64,000 bases of DNA from Microbulbifer aggregans (GTDB lineage Bacteria > Pseudomonadota > Gammaproteobacteria > Pseudomonadales > Cellvibrionaceae): contig NZ_JAIVKK010000003.1 of the NCBI RefSeq assembly GCF_020524005.1, positions 1 to 64,000 on the forward strand, given 5' to 3'. This document shows positions 10,017 through 20,700 of the stretch, one piece after another. A program made the translations under genes and the position numbers. Numbering within the stretch: position 1 is the first letter of the stretch; each line of letters starts with the position of its first letter. The notes under the pieces were generated by a model, which saw nothing but the letters and a program-made list of their open reading frames with translations, was not told the origin of the DNA and made no database searches.

Positions 10017-10172
10017 TTATCTAAGCCATCTATTAATAATCTGACCACCACCCAGTAGTATTATCGCCAAAATTACAAGACCACCAATAGGCGATTCTAA
10101 TTTATATCTAACGAACCCATAGGCTACACCTGCCAGAGCACATAAAATCAAATAGATTGCGACCCGCTTCAT
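10017..10172 (-). CDS. Small two-helix membrane protein, XapX-like, overlapping the RHS stop codon
   Basis: This 51-residue protein starts MKRVAIYLILCALAGVAYG. Its ATG (10170-10172) overlaps the TGA of the RHS gene (10169-10171) as ATGA, and GGAG lies just upstream (within cggagagtgtaaATG), so translation is probably coupled. It has two hydrophobic segments separated by FVRYKLESPIGG. The layout (short, two helices, a Ser-Pro turn before the second helix, a GGGQ-like end) resembles XapX/DUF1427 proteins, but that is a pattern match by eye. From its position it could be an immunity protein or membrane partner for the RHS C-terminal domain; this is inference. It is easily missed because it is so short. 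Confidence 0.65.
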   Translation of the reverse strand: MKRVAIYLILCALAGVAYGFVRYKLESPIGGLVILAIILLGGGQIINRWLR

Positions 10173-13100
10173 TTACACTCTCCGTCTTCACCATCTTGAT
10201 TCCCACAGGGGGGATCATTTAAGAATTTCTTTCCGACATTATTGACAATTTGGCCGCCTACGATACCAGCACCTAGATCATGAACATTAAACTCATGTCT
10301 TTCCATCCGTCTCTTGAGCTTTCTTTTTCGACTTTCTGCCTGAGCTCTCGACAACTGCTTACTAAGCTCCTTAGAGGCCTTATGAGAGTGATACACATCT
10401 TTAACTTTTGTTACACCAGGAAAAGCTGCACCCGCAATTGCGGCCACACCAACATCCACCCAGTCAATATCAATGCACTTAAGACTCTTACCTTGTAGAA
10501 AATATTGCTTCCCCGCTTGCATACCGATTTCAAAAAGTGCAGAAACTACAGCCTTTCCAGCCATCGCGGCAAGCCAAACGAGTGGCACAATCTCACCTGT
10601 AGGATCAATTAATACGGTAGGGGAATTGTAGGTGTATGCGAAATAATTAATCCCCCCCAAAAAACCTACAGGATCATTTTGAATGTATCGGCCAATCCCG
10701 TGGTCATATTCTCGGAAATAATTCTGATACAACCCACTCTCTTCGTCAAAATACTGCCCCGGAAACCGCAACGTATTCCCAACAGTTTCAATTAGAACCT
10801 CAGCGTTACCAAAAGCCTCATACCGAGCCTCCCAAACCACAGCCCCAGACTTATCCACCATCCGCTGCGGCGTACCCAAATGATCATTCTGGTAGTAATA
10901 AAGCTCCCCAGAAGCCACCCGCTGGAACAACGGCTCAGTCATCCAAGGCATACCCGGCTTGAAGTGGTACTCCTTAATCAGATTCCCGCTCGCATCATAT
11001 TCCGCTGCCATACCTTCTTCGTTATAGAGGAAATAAGTTTCGCTGTCGGTCTGTTTGCGAATCCGCTGGCCGTAAGGGTTGTACTGATACTGCCCGACCG
11101 TCTGGGTATTTTTATCGACGGCGATCAGGCGTTCTTCATGGTTGTAGTGGTAGTCCCAGGTAACCCCGCCCTGCACTTTCTGGGCGGTGTGACCGTTATC
11201 GTTGTACTGGAAGCTGGCCGGATCATCACCGGTGGATGCGGTTAGCTGGTTTTGGTTGTTGTAGGTGCTTTGGGTGGGGGACAGATTAAAATCTGCCCCC
11301 GCCGCTTCGCCGCCAGTCCCCGTGGCAGAATCCGCTCGCTCCGCACGGTCTGTGCGGTTGCCAACGCCATCGTATTCAAACTGCTCGTCGTTCGCCGACA
11401 ACTCCAGCGGATAATCCGCCACTGTGAGCCGATAAAGATCGTCATAACCAAACGCATAAGCCCCATGCTCGGTATTGATCCCCTTGATATTACTCTCAAG
11501 GTCATACTCGTACAGCGCGGTCGCTTTATCGTTACCGGCAGAGTCTTCCAGAATGCGCTCTTTCACGCGCAGGAAGTCGTCATAGGTCAGGGTGATCTTA
11601 TTACCGCCGGGCAACAACAAGGTTTGCGGAGCCAGCCAGTTGAAGTTGGTCCACGCCAGCTGCCCTTCCCCGGGCACATGCACCGCAGCCAGCTGGTTGT
11701 TCTTGTTGTAGTAATAGGTGTAGGTAATACCTTCCGGGTTGGTATAGGTTTTCTTCAGGCCATTGCCGTAATAGCTGTAGCTGTAACCTTTGGAGAACGC
11801 GATTTCCGCGGCCTTATCGCCTTCACCGTAATAATCCACCTGCACGGATTCCAGACGATTCAGCGCATCGTAGGTATAGGTTTCCCCGTGGTGGACGATA
11901 TCCGCGGTGGCATTGGCAGTATCCGCACCGGGCTGCTGGGTGTAGCCGGTATACTGGCCCTTGCTGTTGTAGCTGTAATCCACCACCTTTACCGGCTGTG
12001 CATTGTCTTTCTGTGCAAAGACTTCCAGCTTGCTCAGGCGGTTGGCGTCGTCGTAGCTGTAGCTGCGTTTTTCCTGCTGTGGATTGATCACCTCAACGAG
12101 ATTGCCATTGGCATCGTAGTTGTAAACGCGCTGTTTGTTGGTACCGATAAAGTCGTGCTTGGTCTCGGTCTTCAGGCGGTCGACCTTATCGTAGGTGTAG
12201 ACCGTCAGGCGACCTTCCGGATCTGTCACTTGCAGCAAGTTGTCGCGGGCATCGTAGGTGAATTTGGTCTTCTTGGCTTCACCATTGACCGGATCGACAA
12301 TGGCCACCAGCCTGCTCAGCTTGTCGTACTCGTACTTCTCGGTATTTTCCAGCGCATCGGTGTCGCTGTTGAGATTACTGGTCAGGTCGTAGCCGTACTT
12401 ACGCAGATACTCGAGGTTATTGGCCTTCTGCTTGCTCTGCTCGATACGGTCGCGCTTGTCGTAACCCAGCTCTTCGGCATAGGTGGGGTATTCGATTTTT
12501 GACAGCAGGTTTTGCTGGTAGGTGTATTTGGTGCGGTTCTGCTCCCCATCGACGATGGCGCCCAGGCGGTTCTGGCTGTCGTACTCCAGGCCGATAGAGG
12601 AACCCTCGGCATCGGTGATGGTAGCGAGGCGATTGCCTTTGTCGTAATCCAGCTTGAGCAGGTTGCCAGCATCGTCAGTGACAGTGCGCGGCAGGCCGGA
12701 GGCGTTGTTGGTGATATGCAGGCTGCTGCCACTGGCGTCCGTCACTTTGACCAGATCGCCGGCGGCATCGTACTCGTATTTAAAGCCCTGGCTGTAGGGG
12801 TTGAGGTCTGACAGCAGGTTGCCTACGGTATCGAAGTTGCGGGTCCAGGTTTTCTGGCGCGCATCCACGACGGTGTGGGCGTAACCGTTTACGTCATAGT
12901 TCTTGTATTCCGTAACTTCCTGCTCGGGACTGGTGACCTTGGTGACGTTGCCGTAATCGTCGTATTCCCAGCTGGTGGTGGCCAACGCGGTATTGGCTGC
13001 GGTGGATTCACCGGTGATCTGGGTTTTCAGCTGGCCATAGGCATCGTATGTGTAGCGGGTTATACGCTGGTCAGCCGTACCTACCGCTTCGGTCAGGGTC

Positions 13101-14647
13101 AGCAGGTTGCCTTTGCTGTCATACTCGTACTCGGTGATGAACCCGCGCTCATCGCGTTCTTTCAGCGGCAGCGTGAGTACCGTATTCCACTCCGTAGTAG
13201 TGTAAGTACCATCGGGATTTTCGGTACGGGTAACATTGCGGAACGTATCGTAATAGCGCTTGGTTTCCAGGCCCCGGGCATCTGTAGTGACACTGCTCAG
13301 GATACGAACGGGGGCATCGTTGGCGTTGGCAACCAACTGTGTGGTTCCCGCATAGCGGTACTGTTTGGCCACATCTTTGGCCGTTTTGTTTTCCGAGTAG
13401 GTATATTCAACTTCGTATTGCAGCTCGCCACCCACCTGCTGCTTAAGCGGCATACCCATAACGTTGTACCAGGTCTCGGTGACTACACCGGATTTGTCAC
13501 GCTGGGTTGCCTTAAACACTTCGTCACTATCGACACTGTGCGAGTAACTAACTCCTGTACTATCCTCGGTCACATAGCCATTTACATGGCCATCCGCATT
13601 AACGGAATAAGTTGTTATACGTCCATTTGGATCCGTGACACTTTTCAATACCCGCTGTTCACTACTGCGAGCAGCATACTGGTATTTCCAGGTCTGGCCG
13701 CGAACATCGACCACTTCAGTTAACAGACGGTAGTTAAGTGTGTCGGTGCTATCGGCACCGTATTTATAGGTGACGGTACGGCCGGTGTAGTCTTCGAGCT
13801 TTGTTAGCTGGTGAGAAACGACCATCACACCATTTTTTTCATCTTGTATCTGTTGCCAGTAGTAAGTGATGATAGTGTTGCCATGATGATCCTTGACCGC
13901 AGTAATTCGATCTCCTTCGTACTCCATACTCACTCGGACATTATTTTTATCTTCGTAGTAGGAGATATTCTGGTTTTCGTACTGGATTAGATTGCCGTGC
14001 CGATCACGCCAAGTGTAATCATCACCATCTTTAATGATTGTTTGGTCAAGAAGGGAATGGTAGGTGTCTCCATCCGGTGCAATACAAGTCACATAATCCG
14101 CGCGGAATTTTTCCGGACGAAAAGACTGGCCATTGCGGAACAGGTAAAACTCAAAAGGCTGGTCACAGTTGGGGGCTGCGTTCTGCTGCCTGGAAGCAAG
14201 CGCGAACCGGCCTCCAGCGCCACCCGAACGGTAAAATACGCCCTTGCCAAACGTATCTAGCGCCGCATAGCGGGCTTCAGACTCAAATGCATCAAGCTCG
14301 GCAACCTCTTCATACTTTGCCTGATACCTCAGGTTGCCGTAAGTAAGAATCGGGTTCCAACGGCTATTCCATTCCCAACCTTTTTTGGTCCAGCGGCGCG
14401 TCATACGTACGCTGCCACCGAGAACTTTGACCTGCATATCTTCCAGGTCTTCCATATTTTGCGAGGTGACCGCGCGCGGCTTGGCGCCATCGCTGATGAT
14501 GCCAGGCTTGGCATGGGCCAAAGGGCCTAATAATAGAAGCGCGCAAACTGATAAAGCCAAAGCCCCATAACTGGCAATCAGCCCTCGCCTTGATTTACCA
14601 GCAAGTGCGATGTATTCCGACTTTTCGTCCCTGGCACAAAACTTCAT
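10169..14647 (-). CDS. Secreted RHS/YD-repeat protein with a variable C-terminal domain
   Basis: The protein has about 1492 residues. I chose the ATG at 14647 (MKFCARDEKSEY) because AGGAA lies 9 bases upstream; an upstream in-frame ATG at 14668 also exists. A long positively charged leader precedes a hydrophobic segment ending GPLAHA, so it is predicted to be exported by Sec. The middle consists of YD repeats (for example YEYDSKGNLLTLTEAVG) that in this superfamily form a hollow shell around the C-terminal payload. The RHS core (RYIQNDPVGFLGGINYFAY) with the DPxG-type cleavage region lies near residue 1325. About 145 variable residues follow, with a hydrophobic stretch and a Lys/Arg-rich helix, matching no toxin family I recognise. 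It follows the 5039-residue gene by 53-74 bp in the same orientation. The tail may be a toxin or a membrane-active domain; neither is shown. Confidence 0.85.
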   Translation of the reverse strand: MKFCARDEKSEYIALAGKSRRGLIASYGALALSVCALLLLGPLAHAKPGIISDGAKPRAVTSQNMEDLEDMQVKVLGGSVRMTRRWTKKGWEWNSRWNPILTYGNLRYQAKYEEVAELDAFESEARYAALDTFGKGVFYRSGGAGGRFALASRQQNAAPNCDQPFEFYLFRNGQSFRPEKFRADYVTCIAPDGDTYHSLLDQTIIKDGDDYTWRDRHGNLIQYENQNISYYEDKNNVRVSMEYEGDRITAVKDHHGNTIITYYWQQIQDEKNGVMVVSHQLTKLEDYTGRTVTYKYGADSTDTLNYRLLTEVVDVRGQTWKYQYAARSSEQRVLKSVTDPNGRITTYSVNADGHVNGYVTEDSTGVSYSHSVDSDEVFKATQRDKSGVVTETWYNVMGMPLKQQVGGELQYEVEYTYSENKTAKDVAKQYRYAGTTQLVANANDAPVRILSSVTTDARGLETKRYYDTFRNVTRTENPDGTYTTTEWNTVLTLPLKERDERGFITEYEYDSKGNLLTLTEAVGTADQRITRYTYDAYGQLKTQITGESTAANTALATTSWEYDDYGNVTKVTSPEQEVTEYKNYDVNGYAHTVVDARQKTWTRNFDTVGNLLSDLNPYSQGFKYEYDAAGDLVKVTDASGSSLHITNNASGLPRTVTDDAGNLLKLDYDKGNRLATITDAEGSSIGLEYDSQNRLGAIVDGEQNRTKYTYQQNLLSKIEYPTYAEELGYDKRDRIEQSKQKANNLEYLRKYGYDLTSNLNSDTDALENTEKYEYDKLSRLVAIVDPVNGEAKKTKFTYDARDNLLQVTDPEGRLTVYTYDKVDRLKTETKHDFIGTNKQRVYNYDANGNLVEVINPQQEKRSYSYDDANRLSKLEVFAQKDNAQPVKVVDYSYNSKGQYTGYTQQPGADTANATADIVHHGETYTYDALNRLESVQVDYYGEGDKAAEIAFSKGYSYSYYGNGLKKTYTNPEGITYTYYYNKNNQLAAVHVPGEGQLAWTNFNWLAPQTLLLPGGNKITLTYDDFLRVKERILEDSAGNDKATALYEYDLESNIKGINTEHGAYAFGYDDLYRLTVADYPLELSANDEQFEYDGVGNRTDRAERADSATGTGGEAAGADFNLSPTQSTYNNQNQLTASTGDDPASFQYNDNGHTAQKVQGGVTWDYHYNHEERLIAVDKNTQTVGQYQYNPYGQRIRKQTDSETYFLYNEEGMAAEYDASGNLIKEYHFKPGMPWMTEPLFQRVASGELYYYQNDHLGTPQRMVDKSGAVVWEARYEAFGNAEVLIETVGNTLRFPGQYFDEESGLYQNYFREYDHGIGRYIQNDPVGFLGGINYFAYTYNSPTVLIDPTGEIVPLVWLAAMAGKAVVSALFEIGMQAGKQYFLQGKSLKCIDIDWVDVGVAAIAGAAFPGVTKVKDVYHSHKASKELSKQLSRAQAESRKRKLKRRMERHEFNVHDLGAGIVGGQIVNNVGKKFLNDPPCGNQDGEDGECK

Positions 14648-14674
14648 TGTTATATTCCTGGTCTTCATTCAATC

Positions 14675-14697
14675 AGCGGGAGTTCGAGCCTCCCGCT
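14675..14697 (-). promoter_or_regulatory. Intercistronic hairpin just upstream of the RHS start
   Basis: AGCGGGAG (14675-14682) and CTCCCGCT (14690-14697) form a perfect 8-bp stem with a 7-base loop, between the stop of the giant gene and the RHS start, without a U-tract. It may tune the RHS:giant-protein ratio by attenuation, mRNA processing or occlusion of initiation. The stem is visible; its function is inference. Confidence 0.45.
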
Positions 14698-14721
14698 TCT
14701 CCAAATTTTTATATTCGGTTC

Positions 14722-17700
14722 TTACTGGGCGCTGCTGTTGTCTTTATTGCAGTCATCACAGCTCGGATCCGGCTCGCAGCGCAGCGTTTCTACCGCCCCT
14801 CCTATCGGAGAGTAGCCGCCGCCATAACCCGACCCACTACCCGTGCCACCACCGTAGTAGTAACTACTACCGCCACCACCGCCGCCGCCTGAACAGGAAC
14901 CATAGGTGGCAGTGGCCCAGCGCGTGGAGGTACCCCCCGGCACTATTTGCCCGTTCGCACACTGGCTCTGGTAACTCACGCGGTACTGGAAGCTGTAACT
15001 GCTACAACCAGCACCGGTAGCGTCGCCCTCTTCAGCCGGGTTGAAGTCTCTGAGCGCGGTGATCCGGTAGGGGATATACGCGACCTCACCTGCTTCCAGG
15101 GTGTCAGGTACTTCGGCGAGGAACTCGAACGCGACGACGTCGTTGCCGGTGGGCAGGGTGTTGGTGACGCTGTCGGCACGGATCAGGCCGTAGTTGGTGA
15201 CACTCAGTTCGCCGGTAAACACGTCGCCCTTCTGCATGTCGGGCAGGGTGATACTGAGCGGGTCGAGCATGACCACGGCAACGGGGACGTGGGTTTCGAA
15301 GGTGGCTTCGAGTTTGATTTCGTAGCGGTCTTCGAGGTTGATCTCGTTCACTTGCCATTCGACGCTGATGATCTGGTTCATCAGGAACACGTCTTCGGCG
15401 ACGGTGATGCCGGGTTTGACCCACAGCCGGCCGGCGACGCTTTCGTGGTCGAAGGCGGTGACCCGGTAGCTGTAGCGACCGGCGGGCAGGTCATTGAGCA
15501 GGGCTTCGCCGTTAGCGTCACTGTTGATAGTGCGGGTTTCGGAGAGCACCTGTTCGTTCTGCAGTTCGATCTTGGCACCTTGCAGGCCGGGGATCAGCTG
15601 GTTGTCTTCTCCCAGGGTGGCGGTGTAGATGTCACTGATATGGAAGAAGGCGTCGCCCATTTCCGAGGTGACGACGGCAACGTAGATAGGCACGCTGAAG
15701 CTGTGGCCGCCGTCGCCGGTGATCTGCAGTTTGAAGCTGTAGTTACCCTGGGCAACGCTGCTGTCCGGGGCGAAGCGCAGACTGACGTCGCGGCTGGCCC
15801 CGATATCCAGGTCGCCGAGGCTGTTGGTGCCGTTGAGGCCGATCCAGTCCGGGGCGGGGTTGCCGGCGTCGTCCAGCAGTTCCAGGGCGCCGTTGTGCAG
15901 CACGTCGAAGCCGGTGTTGTTGAGGGTGAGGGCTTCGGTGGTGCTGTCGCCCAGTAATACGCCGGTGTCGATAAACGCCGGTTTGGTGGTGATCACCGGG
16001 CGGCTTTCCGAGAGGCGGTATTCCACGGCGATGTCTTCCAGCACTTGTGCGCTGCCGTTGACGTCGGCGAGGACCTGGAAGTACAGGAAGCCGTTTTCCG
16101 GGGCGAGGTTGTCGCCCATCAGGGTGAGGTTGATCACGCCTTTGGCTTTCGGGGCCAGGTCGATGATGGCGCCCGGGTCCAGGTGGAGTCCACTCGGGAT
16201 CTGCAGCTGGGCGTCGTCAGGGGCGTCGTCAGGGGCGTCGTCAGGGGCGGCGTCAGGGGCGGCGACGGAGACCAGGCGGACGTTGCTCAGGTCGCTGCTG
16301 TAGCCGGCCTTGACGGTGATCGGGATCACCTGGTTGTAGTTGCGCGGTACCCGGATGTTGACCTGGTTCGGGGTCACTTCAGAAGTGAGTACGCTGAACT
16401 CGCCTTGATTGGGGCGCGCGAGACTCTCCGGATGGATCACCGAGACGCGCCAGGTACCACTCTGCCCTTGCGGGTCGAAGGTGTAGCTGAAGCGGCCGTC
16501 GCTGTCGGTGATGACGGCGGCCTGACGCTCGAACCCGCGCAGTGCCATCACCAGGGTCAGGGGGACGTTGCCGGTGGCGGTGTCGCTGCTGCGGTCAATG
16601 GCCTGGCCGGTGAGGGTCACGGTGTCTTCGGTGGTGTAGATCTCCGCTGGCGTCACGGCATCCAGGGCCCCGTAGTAGGCGGTCTCCTGCAGGGAGGCCT
16701 GGGTGCGGGTGCCGTTGCCGTCGATGATCACTTCGGTGGCTTTGCCGGTGTGGTAGCGGAAGTGATCCACTTCCAGCGCGACGGTGACCAGGTCCGGGGC
16801 GGCGGCGGGGATAGGCACTTCGATCCAGTCGGAGACGAAGCTTTGCCCCGCCTGCAGGCGCGCGACGGTAGCACCATTGGCGACGGTGATGACGTTGCCG
16901 GTGAACTGCTGCACGGGCTGCTGTGACAGGAGGTTGCCGTCGCTGTCTTCGATCCGCAGACGAACCTCGTTGGAGGCGGTCTTGCCGTTGCTGCGGGCCA
17001 TGAGCAGTTCGGTTTCCACGGCGGAGGTGTTTTCCAGGGTAAAGCGGAACTTGCCGAGGCCGCCGCGATAGACGGTGTCGGACTCGAGCGACAGGCGCAG
17101 GGCGGCGTCGCCGACGAGCACCTGGTCTTGGGCCTGGATAAACACGAGTTCGCCGGGCAATGGTGACTGTTCGAGGCGCAGCTGGATATCGCTCAGGGTG
17201 CTCAGCTTGGCGTAACCACCAATGACGATAGGCACTTCGACGAGGCCGCCGGCGGCGACGCTGAAGCTGGCGGACTGGTGCTCACGCGGTGTGCCATTGT
17301 CACTGACGGTGGCGAACAGCCGTACGCCGGTGGCATTTTGCGTGCCGCGGTTTTGTACCCGGAAGCGCACTTCGTTCATCACACCGCGCTCCAGGACCGA
17401 TTGGCCTTCGGCCGGCTCGATCACTTCGACCGAGAGTGCTGGCAACAGCAGGCTGTGACCAATGCTGGTCGCGCCCTGGTCGTCTTCGGCGATCACGGTG
17501 TAACGGCGCTCGGCGGTGACGCCCTGGGCGCCGGCGGTGAAGCCTTCATCGACGAAGGTGGTGGGGTTGCCGCTGTGGGAGATCAGCGCGGTGGTGATCT
17601 CCTGCAGGTTCTCTACACCTTCACCCGCGTCCCCGTCGCCCGCTGTCCCGGCACCGTCCACATACACCCGGTAGCCGGCAATGGCAGCACCGCTGTGGTG

Positions 17701-20700
17701 CCATTGCAGTTGCGGGTGGCCGTCGGCGTTGACAGTGATGCTGAGGTCGCTCACCGGCAGCAGGCCGAAGTTGAGGTAGGCGGTGTCGCTGGGCACGGAC
17801 TCGTTGCCGGCGTCGTCCAGTGCGGTAATCGCATAGGCGTGCTGGCTCTCGCTGGGGTTGCTGTCCAGCGCGATGGGCTCGGGGATACCAGTCTGCAACG
17901 GGGTGACGTTCTGCAACAGCTCGGCGGTGGCGTTTTCCCCTTCGCCGAGGTTGAGACGGTAGAGGTTGTAGGTAAGTGCCACGCCCTCTTCTGTATTGCC
18001 CTCGGCATCGCTGGCAGGCGCGGTCCAGGTGGCGACGATGCCGGCACCGTTCAGTTCCAGCGCCAGATCCGCCGGCGCGGCCGGGGCGATGCTGTCAGCA
18101 CGCACGGCCACCGGGGCGCTCAGGGCACTGACGGCGATCTGCTCGTTGCTGCGGCGTTCACTGGCAATGGCGTAGTAGTACTGGCCATCGCTGGGCAGCT
18201 GGTCGACAGTATTGGTGTCGGTAAGGCGCAGCAGCTCGGTGAACTCGGCGTCGTTCTCAGCACGGCGATACAGGACGTAGCGCGCGTCTTCTACCGGATC
18301 CCACTCAAGGGCCACGCCGGCATTGGGCTGGGCGATCGCCTTGAGGTTCTGCGGGATATCCAGTGGCGGCAGGTCGCCCTGGTACACCTGGAAGGCGTTG
18401 CGCACACGCACTTTGTCGCCCAGGTTATCCAGGTCGTCGGCGGCCTGGTAACTGAAGCTGAGGTTGGCCACCGATGGGTTGCCCTCGGTATCTTGTCCGG
18501 CACTGGTAGGCAGGGTGAAGCTGCCCACCCAGAGGGGTTCGCCTTCGATGGACTGGGCATCGCGGGCCAGGCTGATACCGGCGCTGTACTCGGCGAGGGC
18601 AACCGTGTCGAGCTGTGGAATCAGGGTGGGCTGTGAACCGGGCTTCACTTCGTCGTTCAACTTGGCTACCACTTCCACCAACAAACCGTTCTGCTCGTCG
18701 ACCTTGAGCGGTTGTCCGGGGTTGAGGGTCAGGGCGATGACTTCGGGACCCTTGGCGTCGATCAGCAGGGTGCCGCCGGCGTCGATCAGGGTACCGCGGT
18801 TACCGACGTCATCGTGGGCCGACATGACCGCATACGCGGTGCCGGAGAGCATGCCGGGCTCGATGATAAAGCTGCCGGTATACAGGGTGTCGTCGCTGTA
18901 GTCTTTACGCAGTTCAACGGTCAGCGGGACACCGCCTTCCGGCACCAGCGCGAAGTAGGGTTTGTTGCGCAGGGGTTCATCAAACTGCACCGCCAGTTCC
19001 ACGGTGCCCGGGGCATAGCGGCCCGTGGCGCTATCCACAAGCCCATTGGACTGGTAGTTGATGTCCACAACACGGGGACCGGCACTGTCGGCGCTGGCTT
19101 CAACCACACTGGACAGCGCGCTTTCCGTGGCCGCGACATTGACGGCGGTGACGGCGTAGAAGTAATGGCCATCCTCCGCAGGCAGGTCGCTGAACTTGGG
19201 TTCCTTCAACAGCTGGCTGTTGAGCTTCTGCGCCTGTTGCGGGTTGCCGAAGGTCGCCGTTGCCCGATACACGTTGTAACCGGCGATGACGTTGTTGGCA
19301 TCACTGCTCTCCACCAGATCCCAAGACAGGGAGATCTGCCCCAGCTCCCGCTCGATGACCGTCAGGTTGGCCGGGGCATCCGGGATCGAAGTGTTGAGTT
19401 CGATGGTGCGCACCGCACTTTGCGGACCAAAGCCACTACTGCGGCTCGGGTACTCCGCCGCGGCGGTAATATTGTTATGGCCTTCTTCCAGGGCTACTTC
19501 GATCTGGAACTTGCCATAGCTGTTCACCAATTGAACGTCACCAGCTGCAGAGCCATCGCGGTACAGCTGCACATGGGTGCCCTTCTCGGCCTCTCCCTGG
19601 ATCAGCACCAGCGGCTGGTTGCTGATGGTGCCTTCCACCGGGGCGGTGATCTGCGGAGCTGCAGGCGGAGCCAGTAACACACCGAAGGCGTACTGGCCAA
19701 TAGTGCTGTTCTCCCACACGTCGTAGACCTTGACTGTCAGGGCGTGATCGCCATCAGTCAGGGGCTGCAGGGTGAGATTACGGCCAAAGGTGCCGTTGCT
19801 GGCGGCGTACTCAGTACCCAGCAAAATACCGTCAACGAAGAACTCCACGCGGGCGATACCCGAGTCATCGCTGGTGGTGATTTTGAAGCGGCCGTCTTGG
19901 GACAGTTGCGGTACCGCCAGCAGATCCAGCTGGTCGCTGCCCTGCTGATAGTGCGCAGCGTCAATCACCGGGCCGTCCGTATCCGCTACCGGAGTAACCG
20001 CCACCGAGGTTACTTGCAGGTCGCTACCACCGGAAATGTTGACCGATGCCACGGCCACATAATAGGTGGTGCCGTTCTTCAGGCCGGCCAGGGACCAGGT
20101 CTGCTCGCTATCAGAGGCGAGCCCCTTGCTCAGGATTTGCTTCGCCTGCAGACCTTCCAGTGAACTGAAGTTGGCCTCCTGTACATACACGGCGTAGTTC
20201 TTCAGCAAGTTGTACGGGGCAACACTGGACCAAGTGATCTCGATCTGACTGCTCTTCGGTACCGCCGTGACCGTCGCGGGATTTGGCAACAGGGTGGTGC
20301 CAGCATCGGTCACACCAGAGGAGCCATTACCGTTGTTATCGTAAGCGGACACGCGGATCGGATAAGACGTGGCCGGGCTCAGGCCCGTAACCGTGTACTG
20401 CACAACCGCCGCGGGATCAGACAGGGACGCCAACGGGATATTATCAACCCGCCCATCGGCGTCATTTACAAACACCACTTGATAACCGGCCAGATCACCG
20501 TCGCTATTGGCGGACGGGTTCCAGCTCAGGGACAGGCTATCCGCACCAGGCACCACAACCAGGTTGGCGACCTCATCCGGCGCCTGGGTATCAACCGGCA
20601 CCGCAGAAGTGGAAGCCACCAGCGGGTTGAAAAGATCCTGAGTGTCGAAAGCAACTACAGCGAAGTGCGCTTCAACTGCACGAGGTAAGCCCTCCACGCG

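Noticed and set aside
11252..12502. 416-codon hydrophobic plus-strand frame opposite the RHS gene
   Set aside because: YD-repeat codons read backwards give Val/Ile-rich sequence that mimics membrane helices.
15000..19700. Several 300-450-codon plus-strand frames opposite the giant gene
   Set aside because: High GC leaves antisense frames open; they are Gly/Val/Asp-rich and resemble nothing.
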